This document shows, piece by piece, positions 14,994 to 15,916 of a DNA stretch of 15,916 bases; positions within the stretch are counted from its first letter, which is position 1; each line of letters starts with the position of its first letter. Made by a program: the position numbers and the translations under genes. The stretch is from Clostridiales bacterium (GTDB taxonomy: Bacteria > Bacillota_A > Clostridia > Saccharofermentanales > Saccharofermentanaceae). The notes under the pieces were generated by a model. The model saw only the letters and a program-made list of their open reading frames with translations. It was not told where the DNA came from and did no database searches. The stretch is from positions 1 through 15,916 of the forward strand of contig JAFYJX010000062.1 in the NCBI GenBank assembly GCA_017537905.1, given 5' to 3'.

Positions 14994-14999
14994 TATAAT
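14994..14999 (+). promoter_or_regulatory. Promoter -10 of the acyltransferase gene
   Basis: A perfect TATAAT, with TTCGCT (14971-14976) 17 bp upstream as a weak -35. The predicted start is near 15006. That is only 5 nt before an in-frame ATG at 15011 and 32 nt before the ribosome-site-led ATG at 15038. Confidence 0.55.
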
Positions 15000-15037
15000 A
15001 TGTTAGATTTATGCCAAAACTGCTCAAGGAAGTATTT

Positions 15038-15814
15038 ATGTCTGAAGAAAATAATATAAAGACCGAAGAGAACAATATCCAGGCCGACGAGTCTAAGATG
15101 TCCCGTGCCGACCACCATAAGCAACTGGACGAGAAGTACCCTACCAAAAGAGGCTTCTGGGACGTAGTTGCCAAGAATGGTTTCCTTCTCCTTACTCATA
15201 TCCTCTGCGATATGAAGTGTATCGGCCGCGAGAATTTCCCTAAGGAAAATCCTTACGTCGTCGCATCCAACCACCAGAGTTATCCTGACGGCGTTCTCAT
15301 CATAGACTACTTACCTAAGGGCCACTTCAAGTGGATGTGCTGCCTCGCAGCTTCTGACCTCGAGACCAACCACGGCAAGCTCGGCCGCCTCATCATGCGT
15401 GTCGGCAGAGGCATTGCCGTCGACCGTTACGGCAACCCCGTAAGAGGTCTCATCAAGGCAAAGAAGGAAGTCGAGAAAGGCAACATCTGCTTCGTCTTCC
15501 CTGAAGGCACGAGATCTCACACCGGCAAGCTCGCCGAGATGAAGGACGGCGCCGCATACCTCGCGATCAAGGCCGGCGTTCCCATGGTCCCCGTCTACAT
15601 CGCAGGCGCATATCAGATCTGGCCCAGAACTTCCAAGAAGCCTCACCCGCTTAACGGCTTCCACCGCCGCAAGATCAGGATCTATGTCGGCGAACCTCTC
15701 CACGGCGAAGACTTCGACAACGACGCTCACAAGATGACAGAAGCGCTCTCTGCATGGATGCACAAGCACGAAGATCTCTACTGGGATCCGGAAACAAATT
15801 TCGAAGCTAAGTAA
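15038..15814 (+). CDS. plsC: 1-acyl-sn-glycerol-3-phosphate acyltransferase (PlsC family)
   Basis: This 258-residue protein (267 if the upstream ATG at 15011 is used) should transfer an acyl group to lysophosphatidic acid to make phosphatidic acid at the cytoplasmic membrane face. Family blocks are clear: NHQSYPD (78-84, catalytic H79 and D84), GRGIAVDR (123-130), FPEGTRS (154-160, phosphate binding) and VPMVPVYIAG (181-190). The first 35 or so residues are acidic and polar, with no transmembrane helix; a moderately hydrophobic segment (about 44-58) may lie on the membrane. I chose the ATG at 15038 because CAAGGAAGT gives a ribosome site 5-8 nt upstream, whereas 15011 has none. It is divergent from the acyl-CoA ligase gene, consistent with shared lipid metabolism. 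The exact acceptor could be another lysolipid. Confidence 0.9.
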   Translation: MSEENNIKTEENNIQADESKMSRADHHKQLDEKYPTKRGFWDVVAKNGFLLLTHILCDMKCIGRENFPKENPYVVASNHQSYPDGVLIIDYLPKGHFKWMCCLAASDLETNHGKLGRLIMRVGRGIAVDRYGNPVRGLIKAKKEVEKGNICFVFPEGTRSHTGKLAEMKDGAAYLAIKAGVPMVPVYIAGAYQIWPRTSKKPHPLNGFHRRKIRIYVGEPLHGEDFDNDAHKMTEALSAWMHKHEDLYWDPETNFEAK

Positions 15815-15819
15815 AAAAC

Positions 15820-15853
15820 AAGGGTTCACTTCAAAGTGAACCCTTAATTTTTT
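15820..15853. terminator. Intrinsic terminator after the acyltransferase gene, probably bidirectional
   Basis: AAGGGTTCACT (15820-15830) pairs perfectly with AGTGAACCCTT (15835-15845) around a TCAA loop, followed by seven T residues (15848-15853 with flanks) on the plus strand. On the minus strand the stem is followed by GTTTTTT (complement of 15813-15819), so it can also stop a convergent transcript from the right. Confidence 0.92.
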
Positions 15854-15856
15854 CTG

Positions 15857-15916
15857 TCAGTATTTTCCGGACTGATTCATTCGTCCATATTTGTTTTTGT
15901 TGATCTGAAAATATAC
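15857..15916 (-). CDS. Possible C-terminal end of a convergent gene (partial)
   Basis: Reading inward from the right edge on the minus strand, one frame is open for 19 codons, ending in NQSGKY and a TGA at 15857-15859, 11 bp from the bidirectional terminator. The spacing fits a convergent gene sharing that terminator. The other two frames are also open for 12 and 27 codons, so the frame is not certain and no family can be recognised. Existence of the gene is inferred mainly from the two-sided terminator. Confidence 0.3.
   Translation of the reverse strand, partial: VYFQINKNKYGRMNQSGKY

Noticed and set aside
15311..15829. 172-codon open frame on the minus strand
   Set aside because: It is antisense to the acyltransferase gene and crosses the terminator; the plus-strand protein has all PlsC motifs.

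Overview
The window looks like chromosomal DNA from a low- to mid-GC Firmicute, most likely an anaerobic gut or rumen Clostridia lineage. That placement is inferred from strong GGAGG-type Shine-Dalgarno sites, an abundance of extended -10 promoters (TGnTATAAT), a Gram-positive-style lipoprotein binding protein, and Clostridia-like protein sequences. No rRNA, tRNA, CRISPR array, insertion sequence or phage gene was seen. Coding density is high, and no gene-free stretch exceeds 300 bases. Species cannot be named from the sequence alone.

Layout. Positions 1-132 hold the first codons of a minus-strand gene and its upstream region: a TTGACA promoter overlapped by three 15-bp palindromes spaced exactly 20 bp apart. 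Positions 169-3859 (minus) are a four-gene operon: a polar amino acid binding lipoprotein, a permease, an ATPase and a PatB/MalY-type C-S lyase. Together these suggest uptake and breakdown of cystine or another sulfur amino acid. Positions 3919-6204 are a divergent pyrimidine salvage pair, upp (minus) and a uracil permease (plus), sharing a 195-bp promoter region. Strong hairpins follow the permease gene.

Positions 6280-13003 (minus) hold the least ordinary genes. They are a DUF45/YgjP-type zinc metallopeptidase, a 1723-residue DUF4011 superfamily-1 helicase with a C-terminal Vsr-like nuclease domain and DUF3320, and a 194-residue tail-anchored protein of unknown function. The helicase resembles single-protein anti-phage helicase-nucleases, but defence is inferred from domain architecture only. 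Its spacers carry two striking structures: a 40-bp near-perfect palindrome upstream of the helicase and an 82-bp structured inverted repeat downstream of it.

Positions 13013-15853 hold a divergent lipid pair: a long-chain acyl-CoA synthetase-like ligase (minus, coupled to the metallopeptidase gene) and a PlsC-type acyltransferase (plus), followed by a bidirectional terminator. A convergent gene may enter from the right edge.

A recurring signal is the extended -10 box. In two genes (starts at 3005 and 6864) it lies so close to the ATG, with no Shine-Dalgarno site, that leaderless transcripts are predicted. The acyltransferase gene has a related arrangement with two possible starts.
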